Assembly (NCBI GenBank): GCA_025558095.1
Contig: JAIVFI010000023.1
Coordinates: forward strand, 620,001 to 684,000
Direction of reading: 5' to 3'
Source: Hyaloraphidium curvatum
Taxonomy: Eukaryota > Monoblepharomycota > Hyaloraphidiomycetes > Hyaloraphidiales > Hyaloraphidiaceae
DNA length: 64,000 nucleotides
The translations under genes and the position numbers were made by a program. The notes under the pieces were generated by a model. The model made no database searches. It was given only the letters and a program-made list of their open reading frames with translations, and was not told the DNA's origin. Below are positions 40,201-49,141 of this stretch, piece after piece; the first letter of the stretch is position 1; the number at the start of each line of letters is the position of its first letter.

Positions 40201-43200
40201 CGACGCCAACAACCTGAGTGCCGTGACCGTGGTGCCCAACATCCTCAGCCTGCTTGTGGACGTGGCATCCAGCTGCCTTTCTTGGTGCCTTGGCGCCGGC
40301 GAGGACGGGGTCGTGGCTTGGAACTTTGTGCTAGAGCTCCTCTGGCGTCGCGCCGTTCACGCGGTCGGGACCTCAAGAGCGCCAGAACGGTTCCGGTCGC
40401 TCCTGCGATCGAGCTTGTTGGCCGCGGCGGCCAAGGACATCGAGCCGTCGGGCCTCGCATCTCGTATGGAACGCGACGAGCCCAGGTTGCTGGACACTCT
40501 GCGGCAGCAAAGCAGAAAGGCTGTGCATGAGGGCTCAGAGGGACATTGGGGGCTCTGCATCATCCATGAAGGATCCGAGGCCGCGTTCGTGGACCTGCTG
40601 GTAGAAGCAGTCCGCGACCACTACTCTGCCGCGGGAACCACGGCCTTCAAGGACTCGTACGACTACTACGAGCTCATGTACTACTGCTTTTTCGATTTCC
40701 TCGGGACGAGATGGTCGCGGGTCCCAGCGATGGTCGAGTTTCTCTCCGAGCGGCTTAACGTGCTGCGTTCCGCGCCTCTGGTCGTCGACGTGCCGGATCA
40801 GATCCTGGATTGGGAGAAGCTCGTCGACTCGATTCAGGACGCCGGCGAAGACAACGCCATAGTGGATACGCCGGCCTTCCTCTCTCGCCTGGTTGACATG
40901 TACCAGGACTCTTTCCTCGCCGCGACGCCGCCGGCCTGGTACACGGACTACTCGGACCTCCGCCTTCGGTCCTCGTTCGCAATTGAGGAGGCTGATCGGC
41001 GTCTAGACAGGCGCTGCAAGACGGCGGATGGGAAGATCGACCTGAAGAAGCAGGCGTCGTTTGTTCAGCAGCTCCTCGAGCTGTCTCCGTCCGCCGTGCA
41101 CCTGCCTTTCGTGTCGTCGACTCTCCTCGAATCACGTCAAGACCTTCTGAAGGTGGTTTTCGGGCACGAGGTTCCTTCCCCGTAGCTGACTTTATGCGGT
41201 TTCAGGATTCGTTCCTCACGGCTCAGGAAGGCTTCCGCGGCCTCTTCAATCCCATCAAGTCGTCTGCTAGCAATCCGCCGCCGACTTTCAAACCCACGTT
41301 CCCCACGCGCCTGTCGCCCGAGCAGAATCTGTTGCTTTCCAAAGTGTACCTCGCCAACACCCGGGATCCGGACCTGCGCCAGAGCACGAGAGTGAAAGCT
41401 GTCGAGAGCTACACCAAGCTGCCCACGACCACGATCCACGAGCTTGCGGCCTTGCTTTCGGATACAAGCCTTCCGCAACGTGTCGTGGAAGCCATCCTCA
41501 TGTTCCTCCCGTCCTTGGTGAGTTGGTCTGCCGTCGACTCGCGTACCTTGGTCTGACGCAGTCGCACAAGGACGAGCCTGCTGTCGGGATCCAGATCCTC
41601 CTCTCACGATACTACCTGGATTCGGATCTAGCGCGGACCGCCATCCACGTGGTCAAGGGCGCGCTGGATACCCTGCCGTATGCGGAAATTCCCGCCCTCA
41701 TCATGGAGTGCTTCAACGCCGGGGATCGGCCGCCCAAGATCGCCGTGCAGAAGGAGCTGTTCCGGTTGGTCAAGGACTATATGCACTTTCCAGAAACGCT
41801 GCAGTTCGTCCTCGACGTCTGGGGCAGGGAAAAGCTGCACAGGGACGTGCGGATCGTGCTGCTTCAGACCATGATCTCCCTGCTCAACCACGATTCCGCT
41901 GCCGTTCGGGATGCCGCATGGTCGATGGTCGGTGATGCCATCGCCAAGCCGGCCCTCATCCGCTCCAACATCTCCCTGGTTCTCTGCGCCGTGAGCCCGG
42001 CCATTCCCAACTTGGACGAGAGGACGGTGCCGAACCCCAGCGGCAACGAGAACTACAGGAACCAGATCCGCGGGCTTCCTGCCAACCCGACGCTCTCGGA
42101 GCTCGCGAATCAGGAAATCTCCGGGGCCGCCAACGTCGCTCGCTGGGCCACCGAGGTGCTCGCACCGCTCACCCTGCTTCCCGTGCCGGAGAAGGAAGAG
42201 GATGCTGCTCTCCACCAGGCAGTCGTCGCCATTCGGTTTGCGGCCCTCCTAGCGCTGATCAACAACGGTCTTTGGTTCGCGGACCCTACCGCAGCAGAGT
42301 CGCTCGCGGCCTCGTTCGCCTCCGCGGCAATCGAGCACGCGTTAGACGAGACAACGGCCGGCCAAACCCGCTTCACCTGCTTCGTCTACCTGGTGGCCCA
42401 GTGCGTATCGTGGATGCCGGGCCCGACAGCGCCGCAGGCATCAATGCGCGAGCTGGCGAAGATCGTGGACCACTTGTCGGCGGCCGTGTCCTCGAGCAAC
42501 CCGCGGACGCGCCGTCTCGCGATCCAGCAGCTGGAGCGGCTCAACCTCGAGGCCAACTTCCTCTTCCTCGGAGGTCCCGAAGTAGAGCGAAGGACGGCAG
42601 GCTTGGACAAGTTGGACCTGGTCAGCGGGCTCGGCGACATGTTCTGGAGGATCAAGCACGATCGCCGGATGAACTACATCCGGCGCAAGGAGCTCACAGC
42701 CGGCAGCTCCATCTCCTCGGCCAAAGCAGCGGACCTCTGCTTCGACGTGCTCCGTTCCCTCGCGAGCCCCCCCGCAAGCCTCGAATCTTCGTGGCGCACC
42801 TTCCTCATCTCCCAGACAACCACCCTCTTTTCCGTCCTGCGCACTCCGGAAGCCCGAACGAAGCTGGCCGTCAAGCTCCTGGAGGCGGCCCCCGACGTCC
42901 CTGCTGAAGACCTCGCCGAACTGCGCTTCGAGCTCCTCACCCTACCCGACCTCCGGTCCTCCCTCCCCCCCACCGACCTCGCGCAGCGCCTGACATCCGC
43001 GCTGGAGCACTTCGGCCTCCCCGCCGGCGAGCCCCCTTCCCCGCGTGCGGCGATCTACCTCGCTTCCAACGCCTCGCGGTTCGCCCCGCTCGTCGCCGCC
43101 GCCCACGCGGCAAACCTCCCGCAGCAACCCACTCTCGAGGACCACGACGCCGTCCCGCTCGACCTCATCGAGGGCATCCTCGCGGGCGCTTCGCGGTCGC

Positions 43201-44126
43201 CCGCCCACGGCAAGGTCGCGTGGGACCTCCTCCTTGCCGCGCCCGAGGCGTGCTTCTTCCTCGCCGGGCGCGCGGCCTGCGCGATGATCGCCGCTGCCGT
43301 GCGCGAGCTGGAGAACCCGGCCGAAGCGGCACAGGGGCAGGTGCTCCGCGCCGCCGTTGCGCTGCTGGAGTTTGCCAGGCGGGCGGAGGTAGAGGGGGCG
43401 ATGGCGGGCAAGTCCAGGGCGGCCAAGGCGAAGGAAGTCGGGAAGGGGGCCTGCACGCCGACGGGGGCGCTGCTGATCGGGTGCGTGGCGGCCGGGGCGT
43501 TGGCGGAGGCCGATCCGGCGGCGTGGTACGTGCCTGGCAGGGACAACGGAGAAGGCGGGGCGGGAATCGTGAAAGGGGCGGTGTCGGTCGATGATCTGGA
43601 GGAGCGGATGGTGGAGTATTGGGGCTCCAACGACCCGGATGAGTCGCTCAGGACGGCTTTGCCGCGCGAGGCCGACGAGGAACCCGGGCCGGTCGAGATG
43701 GAAGCGTGGAACAAGCTCGCCGCCGCCCTGCTCGCGCGCGCCCCCGGGCACCTGCTCCTCAACACGGGCCTGTTGCCACTGGCGGGCTATGCGATGCTGG
43801 CGTCCTCGCTGACGCTGAACGGGTGGGAAGGGTGGGAAGCGCCGCAGCAGCTGGGGCTCGACCTCGTGCGGACGGCGTCCGAGAGGGCAAAAGATCGCGG
43901 GGACCGCGGGGCGGCCGACCAGGCGGTGACCGCGCTCGGGTACTGGGTGGAGAACGTGGCGGGCAAGGCGTCGAGGCCAGGGGCCGGCAGGATCCCCGCC
44001 GAAGAGGCGAACGAGATCCTCGCCGGTGCCGCGGATCTGCTCGAGGAGCTGGCGCGGGATTCGAGCCCGAGCGTGAGGCGCAAAGCGGCAATGATCTTGC
44101 TCGAGGTCGCCCCGCGCCAGCCGTGA
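37284..44126 (+). CDS. giant HEAT/armadillo-type alpha-solenoid protein, 2192 residues
   Basis: Six exons (37284-37436, 37495-38028, 38083-39791, 39847-41152, 41206-41517, 41562-44126) are joined by short introns (44-58 nt), all phases consistent. The chain is almost wholly helical. HEAT-like units are visible, for example VRRMCVEALRSASKWSVL, TRVKAVESYTKLPTT, LPQRVVEAILMFLPSL, AVRDAAWSMVGDAIAKPALI and the C-terminal PSVRRKAAMILLEVA. No transmembrane segment or catalytic motif was found. Large HEAT scaffolds serve in transport, proteasome, tubulin or kinase complexes, but I cannot match this to ECM29, TBCD or TOR with confidence. The final exon also has an Ala/Glu-rich insert near 43400-43700. 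The 44-nt intron 41518-41561 is close to the lower limit for splicing. Confidence 0.7.
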
Positions 44127-44302
44127 TCCTGATACGCGTCGAGGAGGGCGATGGGTTGGGCGGAACGAGTGGGCGGCAATGGTGCCTATCAAGATTAGTG
44201 TATTCCATGGCGACTCCGGGCAGCGGAGAGGGTGGCTATGTACAAGCCGAGGTCGCGGAAATCAGACTCGTCCCGTGGTGATCATCCCCAAGAGCGTCGG
44301 CC

Positions 44303-45088
44303 TCAGATGACGTGCGACTTTTGAAACTTGCCCGCCCTCATGATGATGACGGGGTACTCGCAGTGCGTGAGCACATGGCTCGACACCGAGCCGAGGAAGA
44401 GGCCTGGAAGGAAGAGGGATCAGAGCCGCCGCTCCCGCAGCGCGTCGACCCCACCCGTGATGTTCCCCTTGGAATGCGACCCCACGACCACGAGGTCCGG
44501 CTTCATCTCCTTCGCCTTCTCCACCACGGCCTCCCCAGGCCCCGGCGCGAACTCGAGCGAGCCCGACACGGCGGCCTTCTTGCCCAGCAGCCCCAGGCGC
44601 TCCTTGCATTGGTTCAGCAGGTCCTCCAGGGAGGTCTGGGCGGCCATGTACAGGTTCCTCTTGGTTTCTTCGTCTTCCAGTGTAAACGCCATCAGTTCTG
44701 CGCGAGGCAGCGGGCGTTCAGTCCGTGTTGGGAGCCCATGAGGGTGCCGGAAGATGCCCACCGGGGTCGACGATGACGGGCTCAATGAGCGCCGAGTAGA
44801 TGTGGATCCGCTGCTGCTCCTCGGAGAGGTCGGGTTTGAGCAGGTGCTCCAGGACCTGCGCGGGCGGGTTATCGGGGCCCCGGCGGGGAGTCGCACGCCC
44901 GGCGCACCCAGTGAATGGCGTCTTTGGACACGTCGGAAAAGTCTGTTGCAATCTGAGAGGGCGGAGACGGTCGGCGGACCGCGGGAGGGGCCGTCGGGGA
45001 GGGCACCCGCCAGGATGTTGTTCGGCGCGCTGAAGCCGGATGGCGCGGCCTTCGTGTCGGCCGACGCCTTCGGCGAGACCTCCGTCAT
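44303..45088 (-). CDS. universal stress protein (UspA family), five exons
   Basis: Exons 45011-45088, 44908-44952, 44762-44855, 44455-44697 and 44303-44403 sum to 186 residues. Splicing builds the UspA core: NNILIATDFSDVSKDAIHWV, LEHLLKPDLSEEQQRIHIYS, ALIEPVIVDPELMAFTLEDE, then KPDLVVVGSHSKGNITGLFL and GSVSSHVLTHCEYPVIIMR. The G-x2-x-G-x9-G(S/T) ATP-binding pattern is represented by GSHSKGNITGLFLGSVS, so nucleotide binding is likely. The first intron (44953-45010) only works with a GC donor (GCGGGT...CTCTCAG); the other four introns start GT. Usp proteins respond to stress, starvation and hypoxia in bacteria and plants. A ~25-residue N-terminal extension is present. Confidence 0.88.
44953..45010 (-). 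other. GC-AG intron in the universal stress protein gene
   Basis: Only the donor GCGGGT gives the family sequence NNILIATDFSD; the adjacent GT two bases downstream breaks frame. GCGGGT is a one-base variant of the GTGGGT donor preferred in this window. Confidence 0.65.
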
Positions 45089-45246
45089 GGCTGCGGAATG
45101 AGCGGTGCTTTGACGGCGGATATGAGGAACAGTGTGTGTTGTGTGCGTGAGTCAGAAAGGGGACCGGCGCGGCCACGCGTCCGGATGCTTCAGCGCTCCG
45201 GTTGTGAACAGATGGCCATCCCCGATCTGTTCTCGCGAAACCGAAT

Positions 45247-46326
45247 CTACACACTGTCGAAGAAGGATCTATCGTCCCGGCCGAGGATGTGCTCGACCCC
45301 GGGGTAGCTGCCGCCGAGAGCGGTCTCGCGGTCAATGTAGACCACGTCGATGGCGAATCGCCCTTCGTCCTCGGTGATTGCAAAGGAGACGTAGGGCTTT
45401 GGGAGCACCACCTTGATGAAGTGACATTGTTCCCCCTCGCGAACCTTGTCGTCGAAGTACGAGCCCTGATTCGTGTCCCTGTCAAGTCCAATCTCGGGGA
45501 TACGGGTGTCATCGAGCACGAAACTGAGCACATGTTGCAAGATATCCTGCCCGCGGAAAAGGGTGTGGTGCCGGAAAAAGCTGTACTTCCATTTCAGCCC
45601 AAGCTCCTTCGCTTTGAGCGCCATCCAGAAAGCTCGTTCGGCCCGGTCGTCTGGGCATGTGGCCACGCGCTCCATCGAGTCCGTCTGCTTCGCGGTGACC
45701 GTTTCGTCCGAACCGTACTGCCCGTTCCAGTTCGTTTTGACTGTGTACTCCAGCACGATCGAGGACGGAGACTGGATGAGGAAATCCGGGGCCAGGCGGG
45801 CTAGCTTCGACTTCTGCAAGGCGGCGGAGGCGAACTCTTCGAGGTCGAGGAATTTCAGAGCTTGCTCAAAGTCGTAGACGGGGCGGCGCGGAAGCAGGGG
45901 TGGGATCGAGCCGGGCTTCAAAGGGATGAAATCGTCCGGCAGCCCGTAGAAGTCGGCGTCCGCGCGGAGCCGGGAGCGCTCCGCGTACGACAGCTCGTCC
46001 TGCCACTATTGCCACGACGGCCCGTTGTACCCGTGCAGGTAGAGATCGACGTGCGAATCGAACAGCTTCGCGCTGCGGTCCAGCGTGTAGACTGGCGGAA
46101 GCGCCTGCTTGCCCTCGTTCAGCCCGCCGGGTCCGAAGTGGTGCGCAAAGATGGAGCCGGGAGCACGCACGACGATGGCAGCTCTGAGGTACTGGAACTC
46201 GCGCGGGTCCTTGCCGACGAAGCGGACGGTGACGAGGTCGTCGGCCGGAGCGAGCTTCGGCGCGGCGGCGGGCCCATTGGCGGGGCCGTCGTCGGTGCGG
46301 GCGCGCTTGGAAGGCGTTTCGGTCAT
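45247..46326 (-). pseudogene. BTB-domain protein, copy A, with internal TAG
   Basis: From Met 46326 the frame reads a BTB/T1-like domain: VTVRFVGKDPREFQYLRA, VVRAPGSIFAHHFGPGGLNE, YTLDRSAKLFDSHVDLYLHG, ending GPSWQ at TAG 46006-46008. The same frame continues without another stop for about 250 codons to TGA at 45247 (RLRADADFYGLPDDFIPLKP, RLAPDFLIQSPSSIVLEY, YPGVEHILGRDDRSFFDSV). The downstream part is well conserved with copy B at 56127-57162, so it was coding. In copy B the stop position is Glu (GAG). Either a single nonsense mutation, readthrough, or a truncated 106-residue BTB product. BTB/KCTD-like proteins usually oligomerise and recruit CUL3. Confidence 0.75.
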
Positions 46327-46482
46327 TTTTGGCTGTACGGAGGAGCGGGAAGAGTTTTGCGGCGGCGCGAGAAGCGGTTTCGAAGCTGGACGAAACTGAG
46401 GCGTCCGTCCCATCACATCCGCTGCTCAACTTCTCTTGAGCTGGACCACCACTTTCGTCACTGATAAGGCGAGCACTACATT

Positions 46483-48810
46483 TCATACAGAAAAGGAATA
46501 CACGCCTCCATAGGGATAGATCTGAAAAACCAGCCTAGATCCGGTCCACCACACGACGGGCTTTTGACGCTCCTCGTCGCGATCAAGCACTGCCTTGCTG
46601 CCCTGCCCCTGCCTCCATATCCAGAACTTGTCGGCCGTCGAGTACAGAACAGCCCCTCCTGCGACCTGCTCCACTTTCCCGCTCGCTGCAACCGACACCG
46701 CCGTCGATCCGTTGACAGATGCCATGAGCGAAATCGCGGCGCCGTCCTGGTCCTCCATGCTCCAGGCCAGGACGCCGTCCGCGACCGAGTAATCGAAGAT
46801 GAACGAGCTCCCGGCGATTGAGGCGATCACCGCCGGCGACGATTCGGGTGCAGCCATCGACAAGAGAGATCTGGATCCGGCGTCGGCCCAGACAACCCTG
46901 CTCCCGTCCGTCCGCGGATTCCGGCCGCCCGCATCCGTGGATACCTTGGTCGTGAGGTTGGTGGCCGATGACCAGTGGAAGACGTGGAAGGCTTGCTGTG
47001 CTTGCAAGCCAAAGTAGACGTGAACTTCGCTGCCGTTGACGAAAAAGTCGTACGAGGATTCCGCGCCCGAAACAGGCGGTTGCATCCCAACCGGGCACGG
47101 AATGCGGACGTACGACCTTGTCGCCGAGTTGTACAGCGCGTAGCCGCACGAAGTGTTCCAAAGGTTGGCCCAGAGCACGTAGCCGGCCCTGGCGACCGGC
47201 TTCCCCTCCGTCGCTCCCGCCACCCCTGCCGAGGCGTTGATCCAGGGCTGATCAGCGCTCAGGTTCACCGTCTGCGCCCAGATTTGGTCGTCCCACCCGT
47301 ACAGGCATTTCCCGAGTGTGCATGCCGGAACGCTCCGGAGTATGTAGGCCCCATTGCCTTGTTCCGCCAAGGCCCATGTCCAATCCGAAAAGTCCGCTCC
47401 GAGCATAGAGGTAACGATGCGCGACGTGCCCGTGGAAGTGTCGAGCGAAAGCAGGTAGGGTGGATTGGGGCCCAAAGAAGCTGAAAGCACCAGTCTGTTA
47501 CCCCGCGCGGTGAAAAGCACAGGTTGAAAGAGGTTCGGCAGCGCGAGTGGGGTGTAGGCAAGGGCCGGCGACGAAGCCACGAAGAATGAGGCGTCGTAAA
47601 CCCCACGGTCCCCGAAAGAATCCGAGGCAGACATGATGATGGAACTAAAGCCTGGCCTGAACGTTGCCGTGCTGAAGGCGCAGACAAAGGTGCGGCCCGA
47701 GATCGAGAGCGGCAACTCTCTCCCTTCTTTTGTGGTTGCCCGAAGCTGCAGCCTGGCGCCTCTGTTGAGGGCGAAGGCCACCCCAGCTAGACGGATCTCC
47801 CCGGAAGCCATAGCCCCCAACGGTCCAGAAGTGAACTCCACAAACGGGGCTCTGTGGATCACGTAGTTGAACACGCCGGTGCGCTGGCGGCTGCCCTTGT
47901 CCTTGACAAGCACGGTCAAGGTGTGGTTGCCCCCAAGCCCATCGTTTCCGGAGTGGTCCGAGTAATCGAAGTGGCCTTCGACCAGGATCCTGGAGTTGTG
48001 TCGCCGCGGCAAGCCTGCGGGCACACCCGCCAAGACAGTGCGTCCATCGAGCTTGGCATCCACCCGAGACACGCCAGCGACGGCGGACACCGTCAGGTTG
48101 ATGTAGTACCCGCCCCACCCGCCGTTCTCCCCGGTTTCGACCGAGATGTTCAAGGAAAACGGAACGTTGCTGACGGTGGCGCTCCGCCGCAGATCCCTCG
48201 TCGAGCCGTTGGGCAGCCGGATGCGGGCCAGGATCGCGCGGACCCCGTCGCCGGAGCGGGCCGTGTCCCACGACGCCGGGTGCCCGAAGCGGTCCGCACC
48301 GCGACCGAGGGATCGGCCGTCCACGAACCACGTGACGTGGCCTTGCACTTCGGGCAGCACGGACAGCTCCACGGTGCCGGAAACTGGGCTGGCCATGCTC
48401 ATGGCGATGTACAGCGGCGTCGGGCGGGGCGCCGTGGTGGTGGCTCTCCTCCTGGACGACGTGCGGCGCTTCGTGGTCGTCTGGCGCTTCATGGTCGTCC
48501 TGCGCCTGGTGGTTGTCCGGCGCTTCGCGCTCGCCTTCCTCGAAGTCGTCGTCTTCGGGGCCCTCGGCTGCAGCGCCGGGCCGACCGCATCCCGTCCACC
48601 TGCTCCGACCGGAGCCACGTTGTTGGGAGACTGGACCAAGTCTGCCTCGCCGCGCAGGACGACGGCCGAGCATGCACCCGGTCTGGGGAGGGCGGAGCTT
48701 GCCAGGAGGGCGGCGAGGCCGGCCGCCACCGCGGCGGCCAGGAGAGTCCGATGGGACTTGCCGCGGCGGGTGCCGCGGTACCGAGAGTGTGTTTTTTCGT
48801 CGATTTGCAT
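46483..48810 (-). CDS. signal-anchored extracellular protein with Arg/Thr-rich stalk and propeller-like domain
   Basis: A single exon of 775 residues. A short basic N-terminus is followed by a hydrophobic segment (TLLAAAVAAGLAALLASSAL), either a type II anchor or an uncleaved signal. Residues ~85-130 are an unusual stalk of RRTTTRR and KRQTTTKRR repeats. Two Ig-like or fibronectin-like beta regions follow (VSGTVELSVLPEVQGHVTWF; VEFTSGPLGAMASGEIRLAG). The C-terminal ~330 residues have repeated strand pairs (SRVVWADAGSRSLLS, DGVLAWSMEDQDGAAI, GAVLYSTADKFWIW, VVWWTGSRLVFQIYP) as in beta-propellers. Many N-glycosylation sequons support an extracellular location. Function unknown. A remnant of a related C-terminus lies at 48976-49050. 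Confidence 0.65.
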   Translation of the reverse strand: MQIDEKTHSRYRGTRRGKSHRTLLAAAVAAGLAALLASSALPRPGACSAVVLRGEADLVQSPNNVAPVGAGGRDAVGPALQPRAPKTTTSRKASAKRRTTTRRRTTMKRQTTTKRRTSSRRRATTTAPRPTPLYIAMSMASPVSGTVELSVLPEVQGHVTWFVDGRSLGRGADRFGHPASWDTARSGDGVRAILARIRLPNGSTRDLRRSATVSNVPFSLNISVETGENGGWGGYYINLTVSAVAGVSRVDAKLDGRTVLAGVPAGLPRRHNSRILVEGHFDYSDHSGNDGLGGNHTLTVLVKDKGSRQRTGVFNYVIHRAPFVEFTSGPLGAMASGEIRLAGVAFALNRGARLQLRATTKEGRELPLSISGRTFVCAFSTATFRPGFSSIIMSASDSFGDRGVYDASFFVASSPALAYTPLALPNLFQPVLFTARGNRLVLSASLGPNPPYLLSLDTSTGTSRIVTSMLGADFSDWTWALAEQGNGAYILRSVPACTLGKCLYGWDDQIWAQTVNLSADQPWINASAGVAGATEGKPVARAGYVLWANLWNTSCGYALYNSATRSYVRIPCPVGMQPPVSGAESSYDFFVNGSEVHVYFGLQAQQAFHVFHWSSATNLTTKVSTDAGGRNPRTDGSRVVWADAGSRSLLSMAAPESSPAVIASIAGSSFIFDYSVADGVLAWSMEDQDGAAISLMASVNGSTAVSVAASGKVEQVAGGAVLYSTADKFWIWRQGQGSKAVLDRDEERQKPVVWWTGSRLVFQIYPYGGVYSFSV

Positions 48811-48975
48811 GGGAAAGTTCCGAAAGCTCGTCTGAGTCTGTCACGGAGTGTGACTCGTTCAGGGACGCGCTTCGCCACACGGCCACACGGCAACACGGCC
48901 ACACGGAGCCTCCCCGTCAAGCTCTCCTTAGGCCGCTAACGACTGCACTCTCGTCAACACGATGATCACGAATGC

Positions 48976-49050
48976 TCACACAGCAACAGAATACACGGGA
49001 TAATGGGTCTCCATCCGCAAGACGAACCTTAGCCCCGTCCACCACACGTT
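48976..49050 (-). pseudogene. remnant of a paralogous C-terminus
   Basis: The minus strand reads NVWWTGLRFVLRMETHYPVY then SVAV and a stop (48976-48978). This parallels the C-terminus of the gene at 46483-48810 (VVWWTGSRLVFQIYP...VYSFSV and stop) in sequence and in position of the stop. It suggests that a second copy once lay here and was lost or overwritten by the metalloprotease gene region. Confidence 0.5.
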
Positions 49051-49141
49051 CAGTCGCCGGTAGGACATGTGCCATTCGGAGCCTGCCTTTTGCTGTACAG
49101 CGCAACTTCGAACCATGAACCAGCTTCTCGCCAACCCCACG

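Noticed and set aside
37284..44126. Assignment of the giant solenoid as proteasome adaptor ECM29 or tubulin cofactor D
   Set aside because: Size is similar but I could not recognise any family-specific motif; left unassigned.
45990..46040. An intron removing the TAG in BTB copy A (GTACAACG...GCGGAG, 52 nt), with a 54-nt equivalent in copy B
   Set aside because: Both have plausible size, but splicing leaves the wrong phase in both copies, and the putative intron sequence is conserved as protein between the copies.
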